Part shown: positions 9,690 through 23,191 of the stretch, in pieces
How the letters are laid out: each line of letters starts with the position of its first letter
How positions within the stretch are numbered: the stretch's first letter is position 1
Assembly: GCA_010909165.1 (NCBI GenBank)
Contig: MU008179.1
Coordinates: 744,001-808,000 of the forward strand
Source of the DNA: Anthoceros angustus
Lineage: Eukaryota > Streptophyta > Anthocerotopsida > Anthocerotales > Anthocerotaceae
DNA length: 64,000 nt
Direction: 5' to 3'
Notes under the pieces: model-generated
Seen by the model: the letters and a program-made list of their open reading frames with translations, nothing else
Told to the model about the DNA's origin: nothing
Databases searched by the model: none
Translations under genes and position numbers: made by a program

Positions 9690-11183
9690 ATGTTCAGAGG
9701 AGAGACGGGAGCCATCCCCCCGTTGGTGCCGACCAGATTCGTGTGGCCCCATGGAGGTCGCCTGGTCTACCTGTGCGGCTCCTTCACAGGATGGCAGGAC
9801 ACGCAGCGGATGTCCCCGGTGGACGGATCCGGGCCAGTCTTCCAGGTTGTTCTTGAACTTCCCCCGGGATACCACCAGTACAAGTTCATCGTGGACGGCG
9901 AGTGGCGCCACGACGAGGGGCAGACTTGCATGCCGGATCCCCACGGCAACGTCAACAATTGGCTTCTGGTCCGAGAGCAGGATGCGGCGGAGAGAGCAGG
10001 AGCAGGTGCGGGGACAGGGTCGGGAAGCATGGAGGTGGACCACCCGGGGACGGCGCGGCCGCAGCCCCCGGTGGCCTGCACGGCGGTGAGCGCAGCCGAG
10101 GCGGAGGCCTCCAGGCAGCGGATCTCCGACTTCCTGCTCCGCCACTCCTCCGCCTACGACTTGCTGCCGCAGTCCGGGAAGGTGGTGACCCTGGACGTGA
10201 CGCTGCCGGTGCGGCAGGCCTTCCACGCGCTGTACGAGCAGGGGGTGTCCACGGCCCCGCTCTGGGACTCGGCGACGCAGCAGTTCGTCGGCATGCTCAC
10301 CGCGTCCGACTTCATCCTCATCCTGCGCCAGCTGTGGCGCACGGGCGCTGTGCTCGCGGACGAGCAAGAGGCGGATCTGGACGCGCACAGCATCGCGGGG
10401 TGGAAGCAGGAGAAGATCGGCGTGGCGCGGGAGCTGGACGAGCTGGACGAGCGGGGGGACGCGGACGGTGGTGATGCGCAGGGGCAGCAGATCCAGGTCC
10501 AGGGCCCGGCCAGGTGTCGGCCCGCCCTGCTGTACGTCGACCCCGACTGTTCCCTGCGCGGGGTGGCGGACATCTTGCTGCAGCACCAGGTGGCCACTGT
10601 GCCGGTGCTGGACTGCACCGGGCCCGTCCCGGAGCTGCTGCACCTGGCGTGCCTGAGCGGGATCCTGAAATGCATCTGCCGACACTTCCGGCATGTGGCC
10701 GGGACGCTGCCCCTGCTGTCGGAGTCCATCGGCGCGCTGCAGAGGTTCCAGCGGCTGGGCACCTGGGTGACCCCGGGGCAGGGGCCCGGGAAGCCTCTGG
10801 CCATGCTCCGGCCCAGCGCGCCCCTCGTCACCGCGCTCTCCCTGCTCCTGGAAGTGCGCATCAGTGCCGTGCCCATCGTGGACGACAACGGCTGCCTCCT
10901 GGACGTGTACACCAGGAGCGACATCACCGGCCTGGCCAAGGACCAGGCCTACGCGCACCGGCCGGTGCACGACCTCACCGTCGCACAGGCCCTGCAGCTC
11001 CGCTCCGACCCGGCCGCGGCCGCCGGGGCGTGTCAGGTTTGCCGCCGCTCTGACTCCCTCCGCTCCGTCATCGAGCGCCTCGCTCTGCCCGGCGTGCGCC
11101 GCCTCATCTGCGTGGAGGAAGGCACCCGCAGAGTCCTGGGCATCGTTTCCTTGCGAGACGTCTTCCACTTCTTGCTCGCCTGA
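9690..11183 (+). CDS. SnRK1 beta-gamma (SNF4/AMPK-gamma-like) subunit with CBM48, intronless
   Basis: A 497-residue uninterrupted frame from ATG 9690. Residues about 14-95 form an AMPK-type glycogen/starch-binding CBM48 (LVYLCGSFTGWQD, YHQYKFIVDGEWRHDE, PDPHGNVNN). Four CBS motifs follow: about 143-223 (QRISDFLL...GMLTASDFILIL), 270-350 (RPALLYVDP...ATVPVLD...LACLSGILK), 370-430 (ISAVPIVDDNGCLLDVYTRSDI) and 445-497 (GVRRLICVEEGTRRVLGIVSLRDVF). This is the plant-specific beta-gamma fusion that completes the SnRK1 energy-sensing kinase complex. Length matches the family (about 480-490). The gene is GC-rich and has no introns, whereas I recall flowering-plant orthologues being multi-exon. That suggests a retrocopy, or an intron-poor lineage copy that stayed intact. 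Confidence 0.9.
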   Translation: MFRGETGAIPPLVPTRFVWPHGGRLVYLCGSFTGWQDTQRMSPVDGSGPVFQVVLELPPGYHQYKFIVDGEWRHDEGQTCMPDPHGNVNNWLLVREQDAAERAGAGAGTGSGSMEVDHPGTARPQPPVACTAVSAAEAEASRQRISDFLLRHSSAYDLLPQSGKVVTLDVTLPVRQAFHALYEQGVSTAPLWDSATQQFVGMLTASDFILILRQLWRTGAVLADEQEADLDAHSIAGWKQEKIGVARELDELDERGDADGGDAQGQQIQVQGPARCRPALLYVDPDCSLRGVADILLQHQVATVPVLDCTGPVPELLHLACLSGILKCICRHFRHVAGTLPLLSESIGALQRFQRLGTWVTPGQGPGKPLAMLRPSAPLVTALSLLLEVRISAVPIVDDNGCLLDVYTRSDITGLAKDQAYAHRPVHDLTVAQALQLRSDPAAAAGACQVCRRSDSLRSVIERLALPGVRRLICVEEGTRRVLGIVSLRDVFHFLLA

Positions 11184-13141
<1,958 letters not shown>

Positions 13142-16100
13142 ATGGACAGCTCCAAGCCCTACGCTCCGGTTCCCATGCAGCCCGGGCTGCACTCGGTGCA
13201 GGCGGGAGCAGCTGTTGCGCAGCAGTCACTCGTCATAGCCAGCGCCAACGCCACTGTCGCAGGTGTGGCGTTCCCGGCCGCCACGGCCGCCGCTGCCTCG
13301 TCCTTGGCGTCGGTGTCGGCATTTCAAACTGCCCGAGACGCGTCCGAACTTCGTGAGAGTTACCTGAAAAACGAGAGGAAACAAAAGTGCCTTACTTGTG
13401 GCAACACTGCCCGAGCCCGGTCAGTTTTTCAGCTTAATTCGCTTTCTTTATTCACGCCTGCCTTCCTGTACAATTACGGATGCTGATGTCTTGGACGTTC
13501 GCTTCCGTTTCTAGCTAGTGGCCGGAATTGCGCTTCGGAGCTGGTGGGATAGAAGCTCTTTTGCCACAATTGGCCATCGCGCTGCGGATGCCATCTGACC
13601 GAGCCATCTTGATGCAGGTGCCCTTTTCGTCAGTGCAGGACTTGCTGTATGAAGTCCAACAAGTCGTGCTACATCCATGGTAAATGTCCAGGAGGCCGCC
13701 CGCTATCTCTGCTCTGACTTCAGGTGTCATCGCCTCTTCTCTTGAGTTTGCATACCATGACGTGGGACGCGATTGCTGTTCCAGTGGTGAAGCAAGGGAG
13801 GCCTGAGCTAACTCCGAATGGTTCGATCATGATGGGGACGTCCTTCGATCCGCGATACCAATCGCCGGGGAGCATGTATGTTCTTGCCCTAATTGCTTGT
13901 CTGAGTTTCACACGATCCTTACTGGTACTCTTGTGTTCTTGTTTTCTGGAACTTTTCTATCAAGTCATCTGCTCATCCGTAGGTTTGAATACCGTGCCTG
14001 CAGGACGATAGGGCATGTGTCGCCTCAGTTCAGACAGCCGGCCCCTCCAACTTATGTGCCCCCCGGAGCTGGTGTTCCCATGAGATACCCTACTCCAACC
14101 CCAGGGATGACATATGGCTCTCAGTTCTACAGACCTGCCGCCCCTGGAGCACAGGTCCCGACCAACTGGTCGAAGGTTACCCCTGGTCCACAAGTGACCC
14201 CTCAGACAAGGGAGCAGATGGAATACATGCGACTCAAGAGTTACCGTGCTGCTACACAAGCCATGCAGAAGGTGATTGCCACTCAGTTCAGCCAGCTGTC
14301 CCTGTTTGGTGATTTTACCTTGATGCTCTGCCTGTGTATCCTCATACTTCACAACTGGGGTCACAGACCATTTCTGATCCACTGAGCTCCTGTTTCTCTG
14401 GTCCTCCAGGAGGCCAATATGCTTAATGCTTGGAGGCTTCGCAAGTTAAAGGAATATGATGAAACTGAGGCTGCCCTGGAGGACGAAGCATTTGACCGTT
14501 ATGCAAAGAGCATGTCTTGGCTGGAGGAAGTGTTCTCTTTTGATGGACCAGCAGTGGATGGACTCTCAGATGAAGGACATCTACTGGTGGAAGATGTCCA
14601 GGTTCAAAACAGTAGTGGAACTGAGCGAACTCTAGTAGATGGCTCAACGTTGGCAGATGGCTTGCGAGTGAGGTCAGCTCTGAACTCCAAAAAGAAGGAG
14701 GGGGGCAGACAAAGATTGAAAAGAGCAATAGAAAGGAACTTACAAAAGCTGAAGGCAAGGGACGAAAGTGTGGAGCACTGGAATGAAGATGATGACTACA
14801 ACTTGCCTGTGTTACCAGGTGGTTCCCATGCAAAAAAATTGAAAACCACCAGCAAGGAAGGCAGAGATTGCATCAAAAGAATGGATGCCTTTGACTTTGT
14901 GGTTCAGAAAGTAAATGACATCAAAAGTCGAGATGACATCTGGAGGTCTTTTAGTCTCTACAAGGATAGCTTTGGTCCAGGAATAGGCCGTATTCTACCT
15001 CATCGGACCCAAACAGCGGAGGATTTCTTAGGCTGTGAAGCTGTTATACGCAACAACGTGGAGAGCGCGAAGGAGCCAGAATGGATGGGTAGTGCAGAAG
15101 GTGATTGCCACTCAGTTCAGCCAGCTGTCCTGTTTGGTGATTTTACCTTGATGCTCTGCCTGTGTATCCTCATACTTCACAACTGGGGTCACAGACCATT
15201 TCTGATCCACTGAGCTCCTGTTTCTCTGGTCCTCCAGGAGGCCAATATGCTTAATGCTTGAGGCTTCGCAAGTTAAAGAATATGATGAAACTGAGGCTGC
15301 CCTGGAGGACGAAGCATTTGACCGTTATGCAAAGAGCATGTCTTGGCTGGAGGAAGTGTTCTCTTTTGATGGACCAGCAGTGGATGGACTCTCAGATGAA
15401 GGACATCTACTGGTGGAAGATGTCCAGGTTCAAAACAGTAGTGGAACTGAGCGAACTCTAGTAGATGGCTCAACGTTGGCAGATGGCTTGAGTGAGGTCA
15501 GCTCTGAACTCCAAAAAGAAGGAGGGGGGCAGACAAAGATTGAAAAGAGCAATAGAAAGGAACTTACAAAAGCTGAAGGCAAGGGACGAAAGTGTGGAGC
15601 ACTGGAATGAAGATGATGACTACAACTTGCCTGTGTTACCAGGTGGTTCCCATGCAAAAAAATTGAAAACCACCAGCAAGGAAGGCAGAGATTGCATCAA
15701 AAGAATGGATGCCTTTGACTTTGTGGTTCAGAAAGTAAATGACATCAAAAGTCGAGATGACATCTGGAGGTCTTTTAGTCTCTACAAGGATAGCTTTGGT
15801 CCAGGAATAGGCCGTATTCTACCTCATCGGACCCAAACAGCGGAGGATTTCTTAGGCTGTGAAGCTGTTATACGCAACAACGTGGAGAGCGCGAAGGAGC
15901 CAGAATGGATGGGTAGTGCAGAAGGCTTAACGGAAGATTCTGGCCAGGGATGTAGCAATGGTGAGTGTGCGGCCGAAAATGGACAGCAGTCAACGGTTGT
16001 TCTTGCTGATGAAAGAGGTGGCTCATTGACGATAGATATTGCAGAAGGCATAACTGAGGCTTCTGTGAAGCCAGGTACCACTACAGGTCAATGGACAGTT

Positions 16101-16889
16101 GAGAACGTGACTTTCGAGTCAAAGAAGCAAGGAGATGCTAGTTTCAGGGTACAGGAGGGATGTGAGGAGGTGGACATTCAAATGACAGATGCTGCTCCAC
16201 TTGCAAGAGACGACTGTGGAACTGCTGATGCCCTTCAGGGAGGAGGAGTTAGCATTGAGGAAGGAGCACCTAATCCAGGCCCTGCTAATGAGGCTGCAGT
16301 TCCGATGGATGTGTCTCAAGAAGCAATAGAGGTGGGAGGTGAGCTTAGTACTCATGGTCAATTGGCTATTGAACCTGAGACAGTGCAAGCGAATCAGCAA
16401 GGAGATGGTGGTTCCAGCCTACCCGAGAGATCTGTGCAGGTTGAAGTCCAAAATTTGGACGCTGCTGAGCTTGCAAGAGACGACAGTAGAATTGCTGATG
16501 CTCACCAAGGAGAAACAGCCAGCATTGTGCAAGCAGCACCTGTTGTCGGCCCTGCTGGTGCTCCTGCAGTTCCAAAGGGCGTATTGCAAGATGGGGTAGA
16601 GGCTGGTCAAGATCAGGCACCAAGCAAGAACGTCAGCGTACTTGGTCCTCAAAATCTCCAAACCCAGGTTGCCTCGAAAGTGAAACCCATGGAGAGCATT
16701 GAGGGGTTTAAAGGCCCTGAATTAGCGAAACCCAGGTACAATCCATCCGCTGACAGTAGCTTTGTACAACCTCAAAATGTCTTCCCTGCCATCTGTGTTT
16801 GTGCCTGGAGGAGAGTGGATATGAACGTGCCAACTGCCGATAAAGTTTTGCAATATTTAAGCCAAATTGAAGGTTTAGAGGAGTTGTAA
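13142..16889 (+). CDS. SHI/LRP1-like Cys-rich zinc-finger protein, interrupted by an internal duplication
   Basis: Exons read as 13142-13417, 13618-13679, 13785-13875, 13983-14271 and a last long exon from 14410. Splice phases agree across all junctions. Exons 1-2 encode one Cys-rich finger: CLTCGNTAR then CPFRQCRTCCMKSNKSCYIH, an arrangement like the C3HC3H finger of SHI/STY/LRP1 proteins but on a different scaffold. A Pro-rich segment follows (residues about 145-220), then an EANMLNAWRLRKLKEYDETE helix, then an acidic C-terminal tail ending at 16889. The tail has two diverged copies of a roughly 90-residue unit (around AAPLARDDCG and AAELARDDSR). I do not know a characterised orthologue; a nuclear, nucleic-acid-binding role is inferred from the finger. 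The last exon is split by an 829-bp direct duplication (14265-15917), so as written no single mature mRNA frame runs through. Confidence 0.66.
14265..15917 (+). repeat. 829/824-bp direct tandem duplication inside the zinc-finger gene
   Basis: Copy 1 spans 14265-15093 and copy 2 spans 15094-15917. Both copies and the right flank begin with GCAGAAGG, giving an 8-bp junction homology. Copy 2 is exactly 5 nt shorter: it lacks one C in CCC, one G at each of two GG pairs, and two bases near 15490. All five losses lie in its first half; the rest is identical. Each copy includes the last intron and the start of the last exon. Confidence 0.93.
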
Positions 16890-17101
16890 CCTATGCTCCA
16901 ATAGGAAATAAAATTGTACCTATAAATTAGAATTTAAATTTCTCGGTGTCCACCCCCTATCGTCCATATATGTGTGTACCTGTGAACTGCCCTAATTGTC
17001 TCACGCAAGCCCTACCTAGCTAGCTAGTACACGTTTGTGTCGGCCTGCGAAAGCTTTCTCTGCGCCCCGCGCTCGTCACATCATCCCGGCCGGCGAGAAA
17101 G

Positions 17102-17797
17102 ATGGTAAACGTCCGTTTGTTCCCGGTCTGGTTCCATACGTCTGGGAAATTTGTGGGAGAGTGCTTCTGATTGATGTGCGTCCGCTTGTGTGCAGGCTCC
17201 CAAGAAGGAGAAGGCACCTGCAGCTGCTACCAAGCCTGCCAAGAGCGGCGGAGGTGGCAAGCAGAAGAAGAAGGTAGAGCTGAGTTGAGTCCTAGAGTCT
17301 GGCCACTGACTTGCTCAATTTTGATTGGAGCCTGCGTGGCTGGTTTGGCTTTGCCGTTTGAGCTGAGTCATTCGTGGGCTGGCGGCAGAAATGGAGCAAA
17401 GGTAAGCAGAAGGAGAAAGTGAACAACATGGTTCTTTTCGATCAGGCCACTTACGACAAGCTTTTGTCTGAGGTGCCCAAGTACAAGCTGATTACTCCAT
17501 CCGTCCTGTCCGATCGTCTCCGGGTATGTTTTCCGTGCTCGCTATGATGGTCGTTAACAAACTAGGTCTGAGCTGCATTCGGGAACGACCTGTTTCTTGT
17601 TCTTACTGGCTTTGGTGCTTGTGGAATCGATTGATTGGAATGGCTATCTTCTCTTTTGACGTAGTGAAATATGACTTTCGCAGATAACCGGTTCTCTTGC
17701 ACGAAAGGCTATCTTGCATTTGAGGGAGCGTGGTACAATCAGGCTGGTAGCTGCTCATGCTAACCAGCAGATTTATACCAGGGCGACCAACACCTAG
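17102..17797 (+). CDS. RPS25: 40S ribosomal protein eS25
   Basis: Complete gene of 109 codons in four exons: 17102-17104 (the ATG alone), 17196-17273, 17389-17523 and 17684-17797. All introns have GT-AG ends and are phase 0 or at the start codon. The protein opens [20 protein letters not shown], has the Lys-rich [10 protein letters not shown] linker, then the winged-helix core ([41 protein letters not shown]) and ends [13 protein letters not shown]. Length and sequence match plant eS25 (about 108 residues). It is part of the small-subunit head, near the E and P sites. The first intron directly after the ATG is a common layout in plant ribosomal protein genes. The gene starts only about 210 bp after the preceding stop codon. 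Confidence 0.96.
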
Positions 17798-18950
17798 GTG
17801 TAGACGCTATCCCTTCGTGACATCGTCGAATTCTTTATCATGCGTGGGTGATTCTGTTTTGGGAAAAACTTCTGTGAGAACTCTTCACACAATTTTGGTG
17901 AAGCCTGGGTTTTGTTTTCCCCAGCAACCCACATAAGCGGTGTTTGAATTTTGGAAGGCATCTCGTGTGGCTCGTAAGAGAGCAACATTGTGACATAAAG
18001 GTTGGAGGCCACTGCTTCCCCGTGACGGATACAGGCAATATCGCCTTGTGCTTGCAAGACTGAGTATCAAGTGATACTGGGAAAGGGCCTTCGTTCTGTA
18101 TTCTGCTCGTTTCGGCCGTGTCTTTCGCGCTTCTGTCTTCTGCTTGCTCCGTCCTTGTCTTGCAGTTGGGTATTCGACCAAGTCTTGTCCCTGTCCTGCG
18201 TGGGTAGTCCTGTCCCTCGTCAGTATGAATTTTATTCAGTGTTCCCGAACATCCTCCTCGGCCTTGGCGGGACCACATGGAAGCTTAGGGCAGACTAGGC
18301 TGTGACACGGAGCGGAATGAGCTGTGTTGAGGGTTGTCCGACCTCATAGCCCTGTTGTCTGCTGATGGGACCATCCCATGCGGGTGCATGTACATATTAT
18401 ACAAGACCTAATGTTTTCTTTCATGTGTCCAACGATCGTTTGCCCTGGCATTGCCACCACATTATTGACTCGGTTGTATTATTGAGACACAGAAGTAGGT
18501 ATATTTAACCCCCAAAAGACGAACCTAGTCGAATTGATTGGTTGTCGGTGAATTTGGGAATTTCTGTTGGTTGATTCGGAAGGGGCGTTTAGATTTGTCT
18601 TTCTTAGAAACGGATGAGCGGATGCAACTCTGTATGATGGTCATTGTGGGAGTGAAAACAGGGTCACGTATGTATAAATCACTGAAATTCAGCCCAAAAC
18701 CTAGAAAACAGGCTTCGTGCTTTAGGGGGCAAGCCAAGAGCACAAGACCCGTCCGTCTCATTTCGCTTCCGAGCATCAGTCCTTCTGCCGAAATGCTGTA
18801 TCGAACTTGTGCAGCCTTGCACAAATTTCATGACCCGTTAGTGCCGGGACTCTATATAAGTCTCCGTACCGTGCGGGAAGAAAGAATCGGCATATGAATC
18901 GCGAAGATGGGCTGTCCCCATTACGATTCGAGGAGCAGGAGAGTTGAAAA
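17798..18950. other. Intergenic DNA, no supported gene
   Basis: Frames here are under 150 residues, lack recognisable motifs and overlap on both strands. The first few hundred bases probably include the eS25 3' UTR. Confidence 0.5.
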
Positions 18951-21900
18951 GGCTTGTGTGAACCGAAAACTGGGCACGACGCATGGTTGTGCCCTTGGAA
19001 GCAAGACAGGAGCATGTCATGTTTGAAGAGATGGCACACCCGTCTTTCCAGCTTGCAGAACACGGGAAGGTTTTGGCCAGGTGATTGCTCCAGCTGATTG
19101 GCATTGCTCCAGCTAGTTCATGGTAGCTGGGAATTTTGTTCTCATGTCTTCAACTGTGGCTTGCAGTTGCATGTGCACAACGAGAGGGATGCTGGAAGGC
19201 GTATGTGACATGTGTGACATGTGTGAGATATCTCCGGTGCCACGCTTCGCAGTGGTCAGACAAATCGTTGAACCAGGTGAAGCTTGTTTCTGAGCCTGGC
19301 ACTGTCAGTTCTTTCGCAATTATGGATTTCGCATCTCATCATGTGATGAACGCAGAGCAATTCGAATTCTCTGGACCTTGAACGCGTTACATCAAGCGGG
19401 TGCCTGCGCCTTGAGCATGGAGTGAACCCCCAGGGCATGAAAGTGAAGGCTTTGAACTCCCCTGAGGCACATCTCGGGCCCTGCAGAACATCTTATCGAG
19501 TACAAGACCCTTCACGGTATTGGCCTCTCAGTACTTGATAGCTGAATGTGCACGTGGCATGCATTTATGCTCTTCTTAATTCTAGTTATCTTGGTTTTGA
19601 TGCTACCAACATGTACTAGGGTGACAAGGAATGGCTCTGTCTTCGAAACTGGAGGCTGGAGGAAACTTTGTGAGGATGGGAAGCTTGAAGAGGCATTCGA
19701 GGCTGTGCATCTCCTGGCACAACAGGGCACTTTTATTCCGAATGGTATGTTGTACTCTCTTATTAAGAGTTGCATCGCCAGAAGGGACCTGGCCGTCGGC
19801 AGACGATTACATTCGCTTCTTACAAAGAGAAATGGGAATGCGCTCGACTCATTCTTTGGAAACCACATAATACGCCTGTATGCTTCTCAAGGAAGTCTTC
19901 TAGATGCGAACCACGTCTTTGGGGAATTGCGTGAGAGAGACACACATGTGTGGGCTTCAATCATTTCAGCGAACAGTGAACATGGGCGAGCTGAGCAGGC
20001 CATCGAACTGTACAATCAGATGAAGCAATCAACTGTGAAGCCGAACGACTATGTGTTTGTAGCAGTTCTGAAGGCATGTGCAAATGCTGGGGACTTGGCC
20101 TCGGGCAGGATGGTCCATGCCGATGTTGTCCGCAATGGGTTTGAGTCCAATGTGTTCGTGGGAAGCACCCTTGTAGACATGTATGCCAAATGTCGGAGCT
20201 TAGAAGATGCCCGCAATGTGTTTGACGGATTAGCAACTAGGAATGTGGTGACGTGGAGTGCGATGATCGCAGGGTATGCTAAGCAAGGTCTTGGTCAGGA
20301 CGCCCTAGATCTGTATGCAGCTATGCAGGAGGATGGCATGATGCCAGCGAATGTTATCACCTTTGTGAGTATCTTGAAAGCTTGTGGGACTGTGGGAGCC
20401 ATACAGGAAGGCAAGATGGTGCATACTCAGATCATGGAGAGGGCCTTAGAGTCTAATCCTTTGTTGCAAGCACACTTGTAGACATGTACGGTAAGTGTGG
20501 AAGGCTGGAAGATGCCCACAGACTGTTTGCAAGATTGCCAGCCAAGGATGTGGTAACATGGACTGCGCTGATTGATGGGTATGGCAAGCACAATGATGGT
20601 AGAATGGCAGTGCAGTGTTTCCAGGAGATGCAACAGGGAGGAGTCCAGCCCACCGCTGCAACATTTGCTTGTCTTCTAGTTGCCTGCAGTCACGTAGGGA
20701 TGCTGAATGAAGGTCACCAATATTTCAGGTTGATGAAGGAAAAGTATAGTATAGAACCCACTCTGGAACACTACAATATCATGGTTGATCTTCTTGGCAG
20801 GTCAGGGTGCTTGGATGATGCAGAAGATATGCTGAACACCATGCCATTTGGCGGTGATAATATCGGGTGGATGTCTCTGTTGAGTGCCTGTAGAAAGTAT
20901 GGCGATGTGAGCCGGGGGAGACTCTGTTTCGATCGTCTCCTCCAGTTGGACTCTGAGCATCCTTCGTCGTACGTGCTCATGTCCAGTATCTATGCAGATG
21001 CAGGCAGGTGGGATGATGTAGACAACATAGAAAAGCTTGAGAAGGTGTGCAGGAATTCATAGAAAAGCTGCAAAAGGCTTGTGTGAACCGAAACTGGGCA
21101 CGACGCATGGTTGTGCCCTTGGAAGCAAGACAGGAGCATGTCATGTTTGAAGAGATGGCACACCGTCTTTCCAGCTTGCAGAACACGGGAAGGTTTTGGC
21201 CAGGTGATTGCTCCAGCTGATTGGCATTGCTCCAGCTAGTTCATGGTAGCTGGGAATTTTGTTCTCATGTCTTCAACTGTGGCTTGCAGTTGCATGTGCA
21301 CAACGAGAGGGATGCTGGAAGGCGTATGTGACATGTGTGACATGTGTGAGATATCTCCGGTGCCACGCTTCGCAGTGGTCAGACAAATCGTTGAACCAGG
21401 TGAAGCTTGTTTCTGAGCCTGGCACTGTCAGTTCTTTCGCAATTATGGATTTCGCATCTCATCATGTGATGAACGCAGAGCAATTCTGAATTCTCTGGAC
21501 CTTGAACGCGTTACATCAAGCGGGTGCCTGCGCCTTGAGCATGGAGTGAACCCCAGGGCATGAAAGTGAAGGCTTTGAACTCCCTGAGGCACATCTCGGC
21601 CCTGCAGAACATCTTATCGAGTACAAGACCCTTCACGGTATTGGCCTCTCAGTACTTGATAGCTGAATGTGCACGTGGCATGCATTTATGCTCTTCTTAA
21701 TTCTAGTTATCTTGGTTTTGATGCTACCAACATGTACTAGGGTGACAAGGAATGGCTCTGTCTTCGAAACTGGAGGCTGGAGGAAACTTTGTGAGGATGG
21801 GAAGCTTGAAGAGGCATTCGAGGCTGTGCATCTCCTGGCACAACAGGGCACTTTTATTCCGAATGGTATGTTGTACTCTCTTATTAAGAGTTGCATCGCC

Positions 21901-23191
21901 AGAAGGGACCTGGCCGTCGGCAGACGATTACATTCGCTTCTTACAAAGAGAAATGGAATGCGCTCGACTCATTCTTTGAAACCACATAATACGCCTGTAT
22001 GCTTCTCAAGGAAGTCTTCTAGATGCGAACCACGTCTTTGGGGAATTGCGTGAGAGACACACATGTGTGGGCTTCAATCATTTCAGCGAACAGTGAACAT
22101 GGGCGAGCTGAGCAGGCCATCGAACTGTACAATCAGATGAAGCAATCAACTGTGAAGCCGAACGACTATGTGTTTGTAGCAGTTCTGAAGGCATGTGCAA
22201 ATGCTGGGGACTTGGCCTCAGGCAGGATGGTCCATGCCGATGTTGTCCGCAATGGGTTTGAGTCCAATGTGTTCGTGGAAGCACCCTTGTAGACATGTAT
22301 GCCAAATGTCGGAGCTTAGAAGATGCCCGCAATGTGTTTGACGGATTAGCAACTAGGAATGTGGTGACGTGGAGTGCGATGATCGCAGGGTATGCTAAGC
22401 AAGGTCTTGGTCAGGACGCCCTAGATCTGTATGCAGCTATGCAGGAGGATGGCATGATGCCAGCGAATGTTATCACCTTTGTGAGTATCTTGAAAGCTTG
22501 TGGGACTGTGGGAGCCATACAGGAAGGCAAGATGGTGCATACTCAGATCATGGAGAGGGCCTTAGAGTCTAATCCTTTTGTTGCAAGCACACTTGTAGAC
22601 ATGTACGGTAAGTGTGGAAGGCTGGAAGATGCCCACAGACTGTTTGCAAGATTGCCAGCCAAGGATGTGGTAACATGGACTGCGCTGATTGATGGGTATG
22701 GCAAGCACAATGATGGTAGAATGGCAGTGCAGTGTTTCCAGGAGATGCAACAGGGAGGAGTCCAGCCCACCGCTGCAACATTTGCTTGTCTTCTAGTTGC
22801 CTGCAGTCACGTAGGGATGCTGAATGAAGGTCACCAATATTTCAGGTTGATGAAGGAAAAGTATAGTATAGAACCCACTCTGGAACACTACAATATCATG
22901 GTTGATCTTCTTGGCAGGTCAGGGTGCTTGGATGATGCAGAAGATATGCTGAACACCATGCCATTTGGCGGTGATAATATCGGGTGGATGTCTCTGTTGA
23001 GTGCCTGTAGAAAGTATGGCGATGTGAGCCGGGGGAGACTCTGTTTCGATCGTCTCCTCCAGTTGGACTCTGAGCATCCTTCGTCGTACGTGCTCATGTC
23101 CAGTATCTATGCAGATGCAGGCAGGTGGGATGATGTAGACAACATAGAAAGCTTGAGAAGGTGTGCAGGAATTCATAGAAAAGCTGCAAAA
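18951..23191 (+). repeat. 2.1-kb direct tandem duplication covering the PPR gene
   Basis: Copy 1 is about 18951-21075 and copy 2 about 21076-23191. The junction shares AAAAG with the right flank (GCTGCAAAAG). Copy 2 has several single-base losses in homopolymers or short repeats in its first 1.2 kb, for example GGG to GG and GAGAGAG to GAGAG, and is then almost identical. Copy 1 has a T loss near 20461 and an extra A near 21030 in its last third. Confidence 0.92.

Noticed and set aside
9660-11168. 502-codon minus-strand frame opposite the SnRK1 beta-gamma gene
   Set aside because: It is the antisense shadow of a GC-rich gene, rich in Arg, Gly, Pro and Gln with no domain, while the plus strand encodes an unmistakable CBM-CBS protein.
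17798-18900. Frames downstream of eS25 considered as a small gene
   Set aside because: Overlapping short frames on both strands with no codon pattern, conserved motif or splice support.
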